The position numbers and the translations under genes were made by a program. Under the pieces are notes generated by a model. The model had not been told where the DNA came from and did not search any database. It worked only from the letters and a program-made list of their open reading frames with translations. This document shows, in pieces, positions 45,285 through 54,070 of a DNA stretch of 64,000 nt; positions within the stretch are counted from its first letter, which is position 1, and each line of letters starts with the position of its first letter. Source of the DNA: WVYX01 sp039592335 (GTDB lineage Bacteria > Gemmatimonadota > Gemmatimonadetes > Gemmatimonadales > GWC2-71-9); NCBI GenBank assembly GCA_039592335.1, contig JBDHBX010000013.1, positions 19,386-83,385 of the forward strand, given 5' to 3'.

Positions 45285-46303
45285 GTGGCCGCCACCGCGT
45301 CCACGTCCGCCACCGTCTGTTGCACGAAGGCCACGTCGTCCTTGCTGCCGATCAGCAGCGGGGTGCGCTGGTGCAGCTCGGTGGGCTGGATGTCCAGGAT
45401 GGGCGTCGTGCCGTCCGTCGCCGCACCGCCCGCCTGCTCCGCGATGAACGCGAGCGGAGCCGCCTCGTACAAGAGACGCAGCTTGCCCTCGGGGGCCTTG
45501 GAGTCGGCGGGATACATGAACACGCCGCCGGAGAGCAGGTTGCGGTGGAAGTCGGCCACCAGAGAGCCGATGTACCGGGCGTTCTTGCGCTGCTCGGAGT
45601 TCTCCACGCCCTTGAACGCCTGCACGACCTTGCGGTACCCGTCGGTCCACCGCTGGTAGTAGCTCTCGTTGATGCTGTAGTACTTCCCCACTTCCGGCGT
45701 CTTGATGTCGTGGTCGCACAAGAGGAACTCGCCGATGGTGGGGTCGAGCGTGAACATGTGCACCCCGCGCCCCACGGTGTACACCAGCACGGTGCTCGAT
45801 CCGTGGATCACGTACCCGGCCGCAATCTGCCTGCGTCCCAGCTGCAGGCAGTCCTCCAGCGTGCCGGGGCCCTTCGCGGTCACCCGCTGGTGGACGGAGA
45901 AGATCGTGCCGATCGAGACATTGACGTCGATATTGGAGGAGCCGTCGAGCGGATCGTGCAGCAGCACGTACTTGCCCGGGTTGTTCTCCTCGGGGATCGG
46001 CAACGGCTCGTCATCCTCCTCCGACGCCATCACGCACACCCGTCCGGTGTAGGCGATGGACTGCTTCATGGTGTCGTTGGCGATCACGTCGAGCTTCTGC
46101 TGCTCCTCGCCCTGCACGTTGGTGCGGCCGAACGCCCCCAACACGTCCACCAGCCCCGCGCGCCGCACGTAACCCGAGATGACTTTCCCGGCTAGCGCGA
46201 TGTCGTAGAGCAGCTGGGTAAGCTCACCCGTGGCCTCGGGGTGCAGCCGCTCCTGCTCGAGGATGAAGCGCTCGATCGTAACCAGTTGCGAATCCGACAC
46301 CAC
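45281..46303 (-). CDS. fbp: Fructose-1,6-bisphosphatase class I
   Basis: Fbp removes the 1-phosphate from fructose 1,6-bisphosphate in gluconeogenesis. The protein of about 340 residues begins LVTIERFILEQERLHPEATGEL, has the metal-binding HDPLDGSSNIDVNVSIGTIFSV near 115-135, and GKLRLLYEAAPLAFIAEQAGG near 285. The GTG at 46303 is one of three close GTGs (46315, 46303, 46300). All of them lie inside the 3' end of comEC, so the two genes overlap by about 112 nt in different frames. Confidence 0.94.
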   Translation of the reverse strand: MVSDSQLVTIERFILEQERLHPEATGELTQLLYDIALAGKVISGYVRRAGLVDVLGAFGRTNVQGEEQQKLDVIANDTMKQSIAYTGRVCVMASEEDDEPLPIPEENNPGKYVLLHDPLDGSSNIDVNVSIGTIFSVHQRVTAKGPGTLEDCLQLGRRQIAAGYVIHGSSTVLVYTVGRGVHMFTLDPTIGEFLLCDHDIKTPEVGKYYSINESYYQRWTDGYRKVVQAFKGVENSEQRKNARYIGSLVADFHRNLLSGGVFMYPADSKAPEGKLRLLYEAAPLAFIAEQAGGAATDGTTPILDIQPTELHQRTPLLIGSKDDVAFVQQTVADVDAVAAT

Positions 46304-48486
46304 AGTATCCCCCACCCGGAAGAAGGCTGTCCCTGATCGATCGAAAAATAGCGCCCATCCGAGCGGATCGTTACCGTGCCGCCCCGATCGGTGCGCCACA
46401 CCGGAATCTGCCTGGCGGCCAACCGCTCGAGCACCGCGGGCGCCGGGTGGCCGTAGCGGTTCCGGCCTACGCTGATGACGGCCGCCTTGGGTCGCACGCG
46501 GTCCAGCCACCACCCGGTAGTCCCCCCGGCGGAGCCGTGGTGGCCCACCTTGAGGAGGTCCATCTCCGGGACGCGGTGGGCGAGCAGCGACTCGGCGGGA
46601 GCACCGATGTCACCAGTGAACAGGGCATCGAAGCAGCCGTACCGCAGGTGCGCCACCACCGAGTTCTCGTTGGGCTCGGCGCGCCGCGTGATCCAGCGCT
46701 GCGACGGATGCAGGACGGCGAGCACCACGGAGTCCATCACCAGGGTGTCGCCCGCCCGCGCCGCGCGCCACGACATCCCGTGCCGGTCCACCAGGCCCAG
46801 ATACTCCAGGTAGAGAGGCGTTCCCAGCGCCTGCCCCGGGTCCAACACCAGGTGGGCATCGAACTCCTGCAGCACCGCCGGCACACCGCCCAAGTGGTCG
46901 GCGTCGCCGTGCGACACCACCAGCGCCGCCAGCTCAGCCACCCGCTGCCGGCGGAGAAACGGGGCCACTACCCGCCGACCCATGTCGCCTGCCGTGCCGC
47001 GCGGCCCGGCATCCAGCAGCATCCAGTGACCGCCCGGAGTCCTGATCGCGATGCCGTCGCCCTGGCCGACGTCCAGCAGGTGGATGGCGAGCTCTCCGGC
47101 GCGCTCGCTCGACCCAAGCGCCGCTGTGGCGAGCAGCCCCCAGCTCCCGAGGGCCGAGGCCAGCAGCACCCGCCGCACGACGAGGGCCCAAGGGGGCCGG
47201 CGGCACGAGAGCCACACGACCGCCAGCAGGAGGGCCAACCATGGCGCGGCGGCAGTCGGGCCCGGAGCAACGCTGAAGTGCCCGCCGGGGAGCAGCGCTG
47301 CCCACCGAGCGGTCTGCTCCAACGCGGCCAGCACGAGGCCAGCCCCCCCGGCTATGACGCCGAGCGCCAGGCTTGCCAACACGCCGGGCACCGCGACGCC
47401 TGCCAGGGGCACCGCGACCAGGTTCGCCAGCAGCCCCGCGGGCGACACCGATCCGAACGTGTGCGCCGTGATGGGTGCGGTCGCCAGGGTCGCCCCCAAC
47501 GACGCGGCTGCCAGCTGCGCCACAGGATGGCGCCGACGTCGTTGGGGCAGCAACCGCGTGCCCCACCGGGTGCCCCACACGGCGGCGACGGACAGCCAGG
47601 TGCCCACGCCCGCTGCCGCGGCCGGATCGAGCAACAGCACCACGAGCACTGCGACCGCGAGCACGGCCGAGAACGGTGGATGCCGCTGGCGGATACGGGC
47701 GACCGCGTAGAGGGTGAAGAAGCCTGCCGCGCGCGTGGCGGGCGCGGGAAAGCCCAACAGGGACACGTATGCCCACGTCGCCACCGCGCTGCCGAGCCAC
47801 GCGCCTCGCTGCGGCAGCACCCGGCGCAATGCCAGCAGGAGCCATCCGGCAATGATCCCCACGTGGAGCCCGGAGATCGCCAACAGGTGGGCGAGCCCCG
47901 CCCGCACGAACTCGCGCCGCACCGCCGGATCCACATCGTGGCGGCTTCCCAACACCATCGCCTCCACCAACCCGGAGCGCTCGCCGTACAGGGCCCGTAG
48001 CCGTCGCGCCACGAGCCCACGTGCCCTGAAGCGGAGCGGACGCGGACCGGCAAGGACACGCAGGTGCGAGACGCTGACGACCCCTCCCGGGCGCGCCGTG
48101 CCCACCGCCACCAGGCGGCTCCCGGCCGGCGGCGGCGCCTCCCAGAGGCGCAGCCGAACCGTGCCGCCGCACCCCTCTGCGGCGTGTAGCACCGAGGCGG
48201 TCGTGACACCGCGGCGCCCCGGAGCGTCGTGCAACCGCAGCGTGACGGCCACCGCGCCCGCCCGCCACACGGCTCGGCAGCCGGACGCTTGCTCCACGGC
48301 GCGCTGCGCCCCCGCGAGAACGCCCACCGCGCAGCCCGCGACCACCACACCGCACCAGCGCCAGCGCAGACCGGCGACCACCGCACCCGCGCCGATCGCC
48401 CACACCAGCGCATTCGGTACCAAAACAACGAGGCCGGTCCAGAGACCGGCCCCGTACGCCGTCACGAGCTGCAGGATGGGCGGCAC
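46192..48486 (-). CDS. comEC: ComEC/Rec2-family DNA internalization channel
   Basis: ComEC carries single-stranded DNA across the inner membrane during natural transformation. The 764-residue protein has an N-terminal membrane and OB region, and the Competence domain near 165-420 (LLAISGLHVGIIAGWLLLALRR with many helices). A C-terminal metallo-beta-lactamase-like domain follows, with DVGQGDGIAI, LLDAGP and SHGDADHLGGVPAVL. The start is GTG at 48486. The last 40 residues after the normal end of the nuclease domain are basic, low-complexity sequence that lies over the start of fbp and may not be conserved. Confidence 0.92.
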   Translation of the reverse strand: MPPILQLVTAYGAGLWTGLVVLVPNALVWAIGAGAVVAGLRWRWCGVVVAGCAVGVLAGAQRAVEQASGCRAVWRAGAVAVTLRLHDAPGRRGVTTASVLHAAEGCGGTVRLRLWEAPPPAGSRLVAVGTARPGGVVSVSHLRVLAGPRPLRFRARGLVARRLRALYGERSGLVEAMVLGSRHDVDPAVRREFVRAGLAHLLAISGLHVGIIAGWLLLALRRVLPQRGAWLGSAVATWAYVSLLGFPAPATRAAGFFTLYAVARIRQRHPPFSAVLAVAVLVVLLLDPAAAAGVGTWLSVAAVWGTRWGTRLLPQRRRRHPVAQLAAASLGATLATAPITAHTFGSVSPAGLLANLVAVPLAGVAVPGVLASLALGVIAGGAGLVLAALEQTARWAALLPGGHFSVAPGPTAAAPWLALLLAVVWLSCRRPPWALVVRRVLLASALGSWGLLATAALGSSERAGELAIHLLDVGQGDGIAIRTPGGHWMLLDAGPRGTAGDMGRRVVAPFLRRQRVAELAALVVSHGDADHLGGVPAVLQEFDAHLVLDPGQALGTPLYLEYLGLVDRHGMSWRAARAGDTLVMDSVVLAVLHPSQRWITRRAEPNENSVVAHLRYGCFDALFTGDIGAPAESLLAHRVPEMDLLKVGHHGSAGGTTGWWLDRVRPKAAVISVGRNRYGHPAPAVLERLAARQIPVWRTDRGGTVTIRSDGRYFSIDQGQPSSGWGILWCRIRNWLRSSASSSSRSGCTPRPRVSLPSCSTTSR

Positions 48487-48501
48487 TGCGGCCGCCCTAC
48501 C

Positions 48502-48777
48502 CTACGTCGCGGGCGGGTGCCCCTGCCTGGGCGCCGCCTTCACCTTGCGAAAGCCGTCCAGCAGCACCACCGAAACGTCCGCGACCGGCTGCTCCGTCTG
48601 CTGGGCGACCTTCCCCAGGACCTCCCCGGTCGGCTGCGTCACGTACTGTGGCGGCAGTCGGTTGAGCGTATACACGAGCACGTCCTCGCGGCACAGCGCG
48701 CACCCGCAGAACCCCTCGACCGTCGGGGCCAGCAGGTCGTACTCGCGGACCACGAAGCCCTCCACGAGATTCTTCAC
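48502..48777 (-). CDS. comFB: ComFB-family late competence protein
   Basis: This 91-residue protein matches the ComFB family: KNLVEGFVVREYDLL, then the cysteine set CGCALCREDVLVYTLNRLPPQYV near 25-47, then VSVVLLDGF. ComFB lies in the comF operon of Bacillus, but its exact role is not known; related proteins bind cyclic di-nucleotides in cyanobacteria. Position 15 nt before comEC supports a link to DNA uptake. It overlaps the miaB stop by 4 nt. Confidence 0.85.
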   Translation of the reverse strand: MKNLVEGFVVREYDLLAPTVEGFCGCALCREDVLVYTLNRLPPQYVTQPTGEVLGKVAQQTEQPVADVSVVLLDGFRKVKAAPRQGHPPAT

Positions 48778-50096
48778 CCCATGATGGCCAACTCCTTCCC
48801 GGTCGCAGCGGGCGCTCCCGTGAACGTCGCTCCCGTGGTGCCCGTGAGCCGCACGGTGACGTAGGAACCGATCCAGTCCTCGGGGCCGTCGACCAGCACG
48901 ATCTTGTTGGTGCGCGTTCTAGTCTGCAGCAACTCGCCGCGGCGCGCCACCCTCTCGACCAACACCTCCTGGGTGCTGCCCACCAGCGCGACGTTCTTGC
49001 GGCGTGCCACCTGCCGCACGGTGGCGATGAGCCGTTCAAGGCGCTCTCCCGCCTCCGCCTGGGGAACCGGACTGGGCAGCCTGAGCGCTCCCGTGCCCTC
49101 CCGCGGCGAATACCGGAAGGTGAACGCGTCGTCGAACCCCACCTGCCGCACCAGGCTCTCGGTGGCGACGAAGTCCTCCTCGGTCTCTCCCGGGAAGCCC
49201 ACGATGATGTCTGTAGTAACGGCCAGGCCGGGAATGGCCCGACGTAACCGTGCCACACACTCGAGGAATCGCTGGCGGTCGTAGCGGCGTCCCATACGCT
49301 TGAGAATGCGCGACGAGCCGCTCTGCACCGGGAGATGCACGTGCTCGCACACCGACGGGACCCCCGCCATGGCCTCGATGACGCGGTCACTGAAGTCGTT
49401 CGGATGCGGGCTGGTGAACCGGACGCGGCGAAGTCCCGACACGCTGCCCACGGCCCGCAGCAGGTCAGCAAAGTCGCGCTCGCCATCGTGGTAGCTGTTC
49501 ACGGTCTGGCCCAGCAGCGTCACCTCGGTGACACCCTCGGCCGCGAGCCCTTCCACCTCACCCACCACATCGTCCAGTGTGCGGCTGCGCTCGCGCCCGC
49601 GCGTCATCGGAACGATGCAGAAGCTGCACCGATAATCGCAGCCCCGTTGCACCGTCACGAAGGCACCCACGCGGCCGGTCACGCGTCGGGTGGGAATGTC
49701 CTCGTAATGCTCCCACGACTTGAACACCACGTCCGCCGTCCGCGCGCCGTTCATTGCGCCGGCGATGAGCGCGGGCAGCCCGCGGTATCCGTCCGGTCCG
49801 ATCACGAGGTCCACGTGGGGCGCCTCGTCCAGCAACCGCTGCCCCAGACGCTGGGCCATGCACCCGACGACCCCCAACACCACACCCGGCCGCTTGTGCC
49901 GCTTCAGCTCTCCCATGCGGCCGATCACGCGCTGCTCCGCATTCTCGCGGACCGCACAGGTGTTCACCAGCATCACGTCGGCGTCGGTCGGGTTCTCGGT
50001 GGCCACGTAGCCGTCCCCGCCGAGTCGCCCCAAGATCAGCTCAGTGTCAGCCACATTCATCTGGCAGCCGTAAGTCTCGACGTAGACTCGTTTCAT
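48774..50096 (-). CDS. miaB: tRNA-2-methylthio-N6-dimethylallyladenosine synthase MiaB
   Basis: MiaB adds a methylthio group to i6A37 of tRNA by radical SAM chemistry. The 440-residue protein has the UPF0004 domain with cysteines in ETYGCQMN, NTCAVREN and GCMAQ. The radical SAM motif is GCDYRCSFC near 153-161, followed by TRGRERSR, and a C-terminal TRAM domain. The ATG overlaps the mtaB stop by 4 nt. Its paralogue mtaB lies directly upstream. Confidence 0.95.
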   Translation of the reverse strand: MKRVYVETYGCQMNVADTELILGRLGGDGYVATENPTDADVMLVNTCAVRENAEQRVIGRMGELKRHKRPGVVLGVVGCMAQRLGQRLLDEAPHVDLVIGPDGYRGLPALIAGAMNGARTADVVFKSWEHYEDIPTRRVTGRVGAFVTVQRGCDYRCSFCIVPMTRGRERSRTLDDVVGEVEGLAAEGVTEVTLLGQTVNSYHDGERDFADLLRAVGSVSGLRRVRFTSPHPNDFSDRVIEAMAGVPSVCEHVHLPVQSGSSRILKRMGRRYDRQRFLECVARLRRAIPGLAVTTDIIVGFPGETEEDFVATESLVRQVGFDDAFTFRYSPREGTGALRLPSPVPQAEAGERLERLIATVRQVARRKNVALVGSTQEVLVERVARRGELLQTRTRTNKIVLVDGPEDWIGSYVTVRLTGTTGATFTGAPAATGKELAIMG

Positions 50097-51334
50097 GGCT
50101 CCGCCCGCAGCGTGCCGTCCCCGGCATGCCGCAGCACCGCCCCGAACCGGCCTGGCACGACACGGTCCGTGGGGGTGTACACGGTGAGGTAGTCCTCGGT
50201 GAGGCCCTCGAACCAACCGCCGGAGCGGCGCAGCAGCACCACGTCGGCGCGCGCGCCATCGCGGCGCGCCCGATACACCGCGCCCTTGTCGGCCGCCAAC
50301 GCGCGCAGCTCCGCCGAGCGCGCCGCTGCCGTGCCCGGGTCCACAGCCGCGCCGAGACGATGCGACGCCGCGCCGGGACGCTGCGAGTAGGGAAAGACGT
50401 GCAGATACGTGAAGGGCAGGCTCTCGATGAGCGATCGCGTCTGGGCGTGGTCCTCCGCCGTCTCCCCGGGGAATCCCACCATCACGTCCGCCCCGAGCCC
50501 GAGCGCCGGCAACCGCGACGCGAGCCGCTCGAGGCGCTCCCGGTAGCGCGCGGCCGTGTACCAGTGGCGCCCCATCCGCTTGAGCACCCGGTCGCTGCCC
50601 GACTGGAGCGGAGCGTGCAGATGCGGCGCGAGGCGGTCGGGGGCGCCGAGCATCAGTTCGGCGAGTTGGTCGTCCACCTCGGTCGCCTCCACCGACGACA
50701 GCCGGAAGCGCACCCCGGGCACGACGCTCACGAGCCGCTCGACTAGCGCCCCCAGCGTAGCCCCGTCGCGCCGTTCCCGTCCGTAGGCGCCGATGTGCAC
50801 GCCCGTGAGCACCAGCTCGGCGTGAATCGCCGCGAGCCCGGCCGCCTCCTCGACGATCGTCTCGGGTGCGCGCGACCGATTCGCACCGCGCGCCAGCGTC
50901 GTGGCACAGAAGGTACAGTGCTCGTCGCACCCGTCCTGGATCTTCACCCACGCGCGACTCCCACGGCCGAATCCCCGCAGCACCGGGTCCACCTCGGCCG
51001 ACAAGCCCAACGCCTCCAACACGCGCGCCGGGTCGGCACCGGCCACCACACCGGAGACGTTCGGCAGACTGGCGATGGCACCGTCGTCGAGCGCCGTGGC
51101 GCATCCCATCACCACCGTGCGGACCCGATCGTTCCGCCGCGCGAGGCGGCGGACGAGGCCGCGCATCTTCGATTCGCTCACGTGGGTGACCGTGCACGAG
51201 TTCACCACGGCCGCGTCGGCCTCGGTGGGATCGTGCACGACGGAGGCGCCCACCGACTCCAGGGCCTGGCGCACCGTCTCGGTGTCGTATTGGTTGGCCT
51301 TGCAGCCGAAGGTGTGGAGATAGACGCGCGTCAC
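50093..51334 (-). CDS. mtaB: tRNA t6A37 methylthiotransferase MtaB
   Basis: MtaB adds a methylthio group to t6A37 of tRNA. The 413-residue protein has the N-terminal cluster cysteines in HTFGCKANQYDTE, NSCTVTH and GCAT, then the radical SAM motif GCDEHCTFC near 135-143 followed by RGANRSR, the form seen in MtaB rather than MiaB. A TRAM-like C-terminus follows. The GTG at 51334 overlaps the stop of the outer-membrane gene as GTGA; an ATG at 51367 would overlap it further. Confidence 0.93.
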   Translation of the reverse strand: MTRVYLHTFGCKANQYDTETVRQALESVGASVVHDPTEADAAVVNSCTVTHVSESKMRGLVRRLARRNDRVRTVVMGCATALDDGAIASLPNVSGVVAGADPARVLEALGLSAEVDPVLRGFGRGSRAWVKIQDGCDEHCTFCATTLARGANRSRAPETIVEEAAGLAAIHAELVLTGVHIGAYGRERRDGATLGALVERLVSVVPGVRFRLSSVEATEVDDQLAELMLGAPDRLAPHLHAPLQSGSDRVLKRMGRHWYTAARYRERLERLASRLPALGLGADVMVGFPGETAEDHAQTRSLIESLPFTYLHVFPYSQRPGAASHRLGAAVDPGTAAARSAELRALAADKGAVYRARRDGARADVVLLRRSGGWFEGLTEDYLTVYTPTDRVVPGRFGAVLRHAGDGTLRAEP

Positions 51335-52470
51335 GGGAGGAGGCTCAAGCCGATCGAGATCTGCCACGCATCCTCACTCGCGCCGCCGCCATCCCGCGAT
51401 ACTCGCTCGACCGATGCGTTGAACGCCGCCCGACCCTGCGCGAACCGGAACCCGGTGCCCAGGGAGAGGTCGATCTCCCGCACCTGGTCGTCCTCGGCAC
51501 TGAACGGAAGCTGGGCGTAGCGGAATCCCAGCCGGATCGGCACCCGCGGCCCCACGGAGCCGCCGACCTCCAGGCCGGCGCTCACGTCCCACGTGTTGAA
51601 GGTGGTCGCCTCCCCCCCAATGGAAGTCAGCCCATCCTGCGCATCCGCCCACGACTGCCACATGACGGTGGACGCAATCACGAGTCCCGGCACCGGCGCC
51701 GCCGCGAACCCGCCGGATATCGTCATCGGAAGGTCCACCCGCCCAATGCGGACCGAGTCGCGCGCCGCATCGAGATGACCGTCACTGCGGAACGACGCCC
51801 CCATCCGCAGCCAGCTGAGAAGTTGCCCCGTCAGGCCGACCGACCACCCCAGGCCAGAGTAGCTCACATCGCTATCGTGCCGCAGCGGCGTGTAGTCGTC
51901 GTCCGCATAGTCTCGCTCGATCCGCTCCCGCGTCGATCCGGTCAGGATATGGAAGCCGGCTCCCAACTGCAGCTTGGAGGAAATGAACCAGCCGACGGCT
52001 GCCCGCAGGTCCGCCACCGCTCCGTCGGAGCGGATGCGGTCGTCCACAGCGACCGGCTCGCCCCGCAGGATCACGGTGTCGCTCGTGACCACGTCCCAGG
52101 TGCGCGATAGGTAGCTGGTGTAGGTCGCCTCGAAGGAAACGGGCGTCCCGGTGATCCCCCCTGCCAAGGCTGCATACGGGAACCTCGTGTCCTGCAACCC
52201 GTCCACCGAGAGGGTGTCGATCTCGTAGCTCCGCAGTGAGGTCAGTGAGCTCACCGTGGCAGAGAGTCGCGTGAGCTGGGAAACCATCGCCGGGTTGACC
52301 GCGGAGCCCGGGTCCACCGCACCGATACTCCCCCCCATGCCCCGCGCACGCACGCCGATGGGCCGGCCCGGAAACCCCAGGCCTACCACGGCGTAGAGCG
52401 ATGACTGGGCCGTCACCGTCTGCGAGGCACCCACGCCAAGCACCAGGAGGAGTAGCGCGAGCCGCCTCAT
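51331..52470 (-). CDS. Outer-membrane beta-barrel protein, FadL/PorV-like
   Basis: This 379-residue protein has a signal peptide ending near TVTAQ (residue 22). GVRARGMGGSIGAVDPGSAVNPAMVSQL then resembles the N-terminal hatch of FadL/PorV-type barrels (GARAxGMGGA, then NPA). The remainder alternates hydrophobic strands and ends SIGLSLLP. The ligand is unknown. It is coupled to the lipoprotein gene upstream by a 4-nt overlap, so the two may work together. Confidence 0.8.
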   Translation of the reverse strand: MRRLALLLLVLGVGASQTVTAQSSLYAVVGLGFPGRPIGVRARGMGGSIGAVDPGSAVNPAMVSQLTRLSATVSSLTSLRSYEIDTLSVDGLQDTRFPYAALAGGITGTPVSFEATYTSYLSRTWDVVTSDTVILRGEPVAVDDRIRSDGAVADLRAAVGWFISSKLQLGAGFHILTGSTRERIERDYADDDYTPLRHDSDVSYSGLGWSVGLTGQLLSWLRMGASFRSDGHLDAARDSVRIGRVDLPMTISGGFAAAPVPGLVIASTVMWQSWADAQDGLTSIGGEATTFNTWDVSAGLEVGGSVGPRVPIRLGFRYAQLPFSAEDDQVREIDLSLGTGFRFAQGRAAFNASVERVSRDGGGASEDAWQISIGLSLLP

Positions 52471-53681
52471 GGCTCGTTCCGCGGGAACAGCGGGATGTAC
52501 GTGATCGCGAGCGACGGGGCGCTCGCCGCGTGACGGCTCGACCAGAACCGGGCCTGGCCCAACGACGCCGCCTCCGGCACCATCCAGAGCACGATGGAGT
52601 GCGGTCTCGCCGTGTCGGCCCGCCACGGCTTGACGATGTGCGTCACGTCGATCACGACCGTATCGCTCGCACCCACGAGAAGGTCCAGACCGCCGACGGA
52701 GAGCGTGTCCTGGATCCCCAGGGCCGGCGCGACGATTGGCGACTTGGGCCCCACGTCGTCGATCAGTGCGTCTGCCCGCAGCCGCAGCGTGTCGCCGGCG
52801 GCCCCGAGAATCGGCTCGGAAGGCACCAGGATCAGGGTGGCGCGGGAGATGTCCGAGGAATCGACGACGTAGCTCGGGAGATCCACCCGCAGGATCGATC
52901 GCCACGAGGGCGCCCCGCCCACGCCGAGGATGTCTCGATCGAACGACGCCTGATCGACGGACACGTAGGAATCGAACGCCGCCTGCTGGAAGTCGCTCGC
53001 CTCGACCGTATCTTCGCCCTGCACAACCCGCGCGTACATGGTCAGCACGGCCTGGCCGAGGCTCTCCATCGTGGCCAGATCAGCCCACGCCTCCGGACCC
53101 GGGAGGATGCTGAACCCAACGGTCGCCACCCACCCGTCCTCAGCCAGGGTCGGGAAGGCGTCGCCCGGAAGCGGCGTGCCGACCACGCCGCCGACCAAGG
53201 TGTCCGGTAGGGGGATGACCCCGATCTGCGTGCTGTCCTCGAAGAACGGCTCGAGGTCGGCGTACGTACTCGTGGAATCGATGTCCGCCGGGAGGCGGTG
53301 CACCACGAGCTCCAGGCCCGATACCGCCGCGCGAGCCGGCACCAGGATGTCGAGCCGGAACGAGTCGATCGAGGCGATGGGGCGGAGATTGAGGGAGTCG
53401 GGAAGCGGGAAGAACCGGATGATTGGGTGGCTCTCCACGGCCGCCCCGTCGGTCACCGCCTGGGCGAGTATCGCCTTGTCGGGCGCCACGTATCCGGTCC
53501 AAGCGCTGTCGGCGACGATGCTCCCCACGAACAGCGAGTCGAATACGTCGATCAGCTTCGCCGGACAGTACTCCGGACAGGTCCCGGGTGCGGTCAAGTC
53601 TTCCCGGCACCCGGCGACCAGCATCGTCAGGAGGCTCGCCGTCCACAGAACGCGCGCCACGGTCAACGTCCCCACCCTCAT
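52467..53681 (-). CDS. Large lipoprotein with DNRLRE-like C-terminus
   Basis: This 404-residue protein has a signal peptide with the lipobox LVAGC near residue 25. The mature part is beta-rich. Its C-terminal part (DVTHIVKPWRADTARPHSIVLW, then ARFWSSRHAASAPSLAITYIP) resembles the end of DNRLRE domains found on cell-surface proteins. Two short cysteine spacings (CPEYC) follow the lipid anchor. No enzyme motif was recognised. The ATG at 53681 overlaps the cdd stop by 4 nt and the gene is coupled to the barrel protein downstream. Confidence 0.72.
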   Translation of the reverse strand: MRVGTLTVARVLWTASLLTMLVAGCREDLTAPGTCPEYCPAKLIDVFDSLFVGSIVADSAWTGYVAPDKAILAQAVTDGAAVESHPIIRFFPLPDSLNLRPIASIDSFRLDILVPARAAVSGLELVVHRLPADIDSTSTYADLEPFFEDSTQIGVIPLPDTLVGGVVGTPLPGDAFPTLAEDGWVATVGFSILPGPEAWADLATMESLGQAVLTMYARVVQGEDTVEASDFQQAAFDSYVSVDQASFDRDILGVGGAPSWRSILRVDLPSYVVDSSDISRATLILVPSEPILGAAGDTLRLRADALIDDVGPKSPIVAPALGIQDTLSVGGLDLLVGASDTVVIDVTHIVKPWRADTARPHSIVLWMVPEAASLGQARFWSSRHAASAPSLAITYIPLFPRNEP

Positions 53682-54070
53682 CGGTGCGTCAGGTCCTCCC
53701 GCCCGAATGCATCGGGCAACAAGTCTTTCAAGCGCCACCGACGCACCCCATCAGCGCCGATGGCCTCGATTTCCATATCCAACCCGAACTCGGCCAGTGC
53801 CTGCCGGCACGCGCCGCAGGGTGAGCCCCCCGGCGCCGAGTCGGTCACGACCGCGAGGCGCGTGAAACGCTGAGCGCCCGCCGCGACCGCCGCGCCGAGC
53901 GCCACGCGCTCGGCACAGATGCTCAGACCGTACGAGGCGCTCTCGACGTTGACGCCCACGAACACGCGCCCGTCGTGCGCCTCCAGCGCGGCCCCCACGC
54001 GATAGCCGCTGTAGGGGGCGTACGCGCGGCCCTGCGCCTCCCTCGCCGCCTCGGTCAGCCGGTCGCCCAC
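53678..54070 (-). CDS. cdd: Cytidine deaminase
   Basis: Cdd deaminates cytidine and deoxycytidine in pyrimidine salvage. The 130-residue tetrameric type has the substrate motif YAPYSGYRVGAALEAHDGR, the catalytic CAERVAL near 53-59, and the zinc cysteines in GSPCGACRQALAEF near 82-95. The C-terminal end is short and basic. It overlaps deoB by 16 nt, forming a nucleoside-salvage pair. Confidence 0.95.
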   Translation of the reverse strand: MGDRLTEAAREAQGRAYAPYSGYRVGAALEAHDGRVFVGVNVESASYGLSICAERVALGAAVAAGAQRFTRLAVVTDSAPGGSPCGACRQALAEFGLDMEIEAIGADGVRRWRLKDLLPDAFGREDLTHR

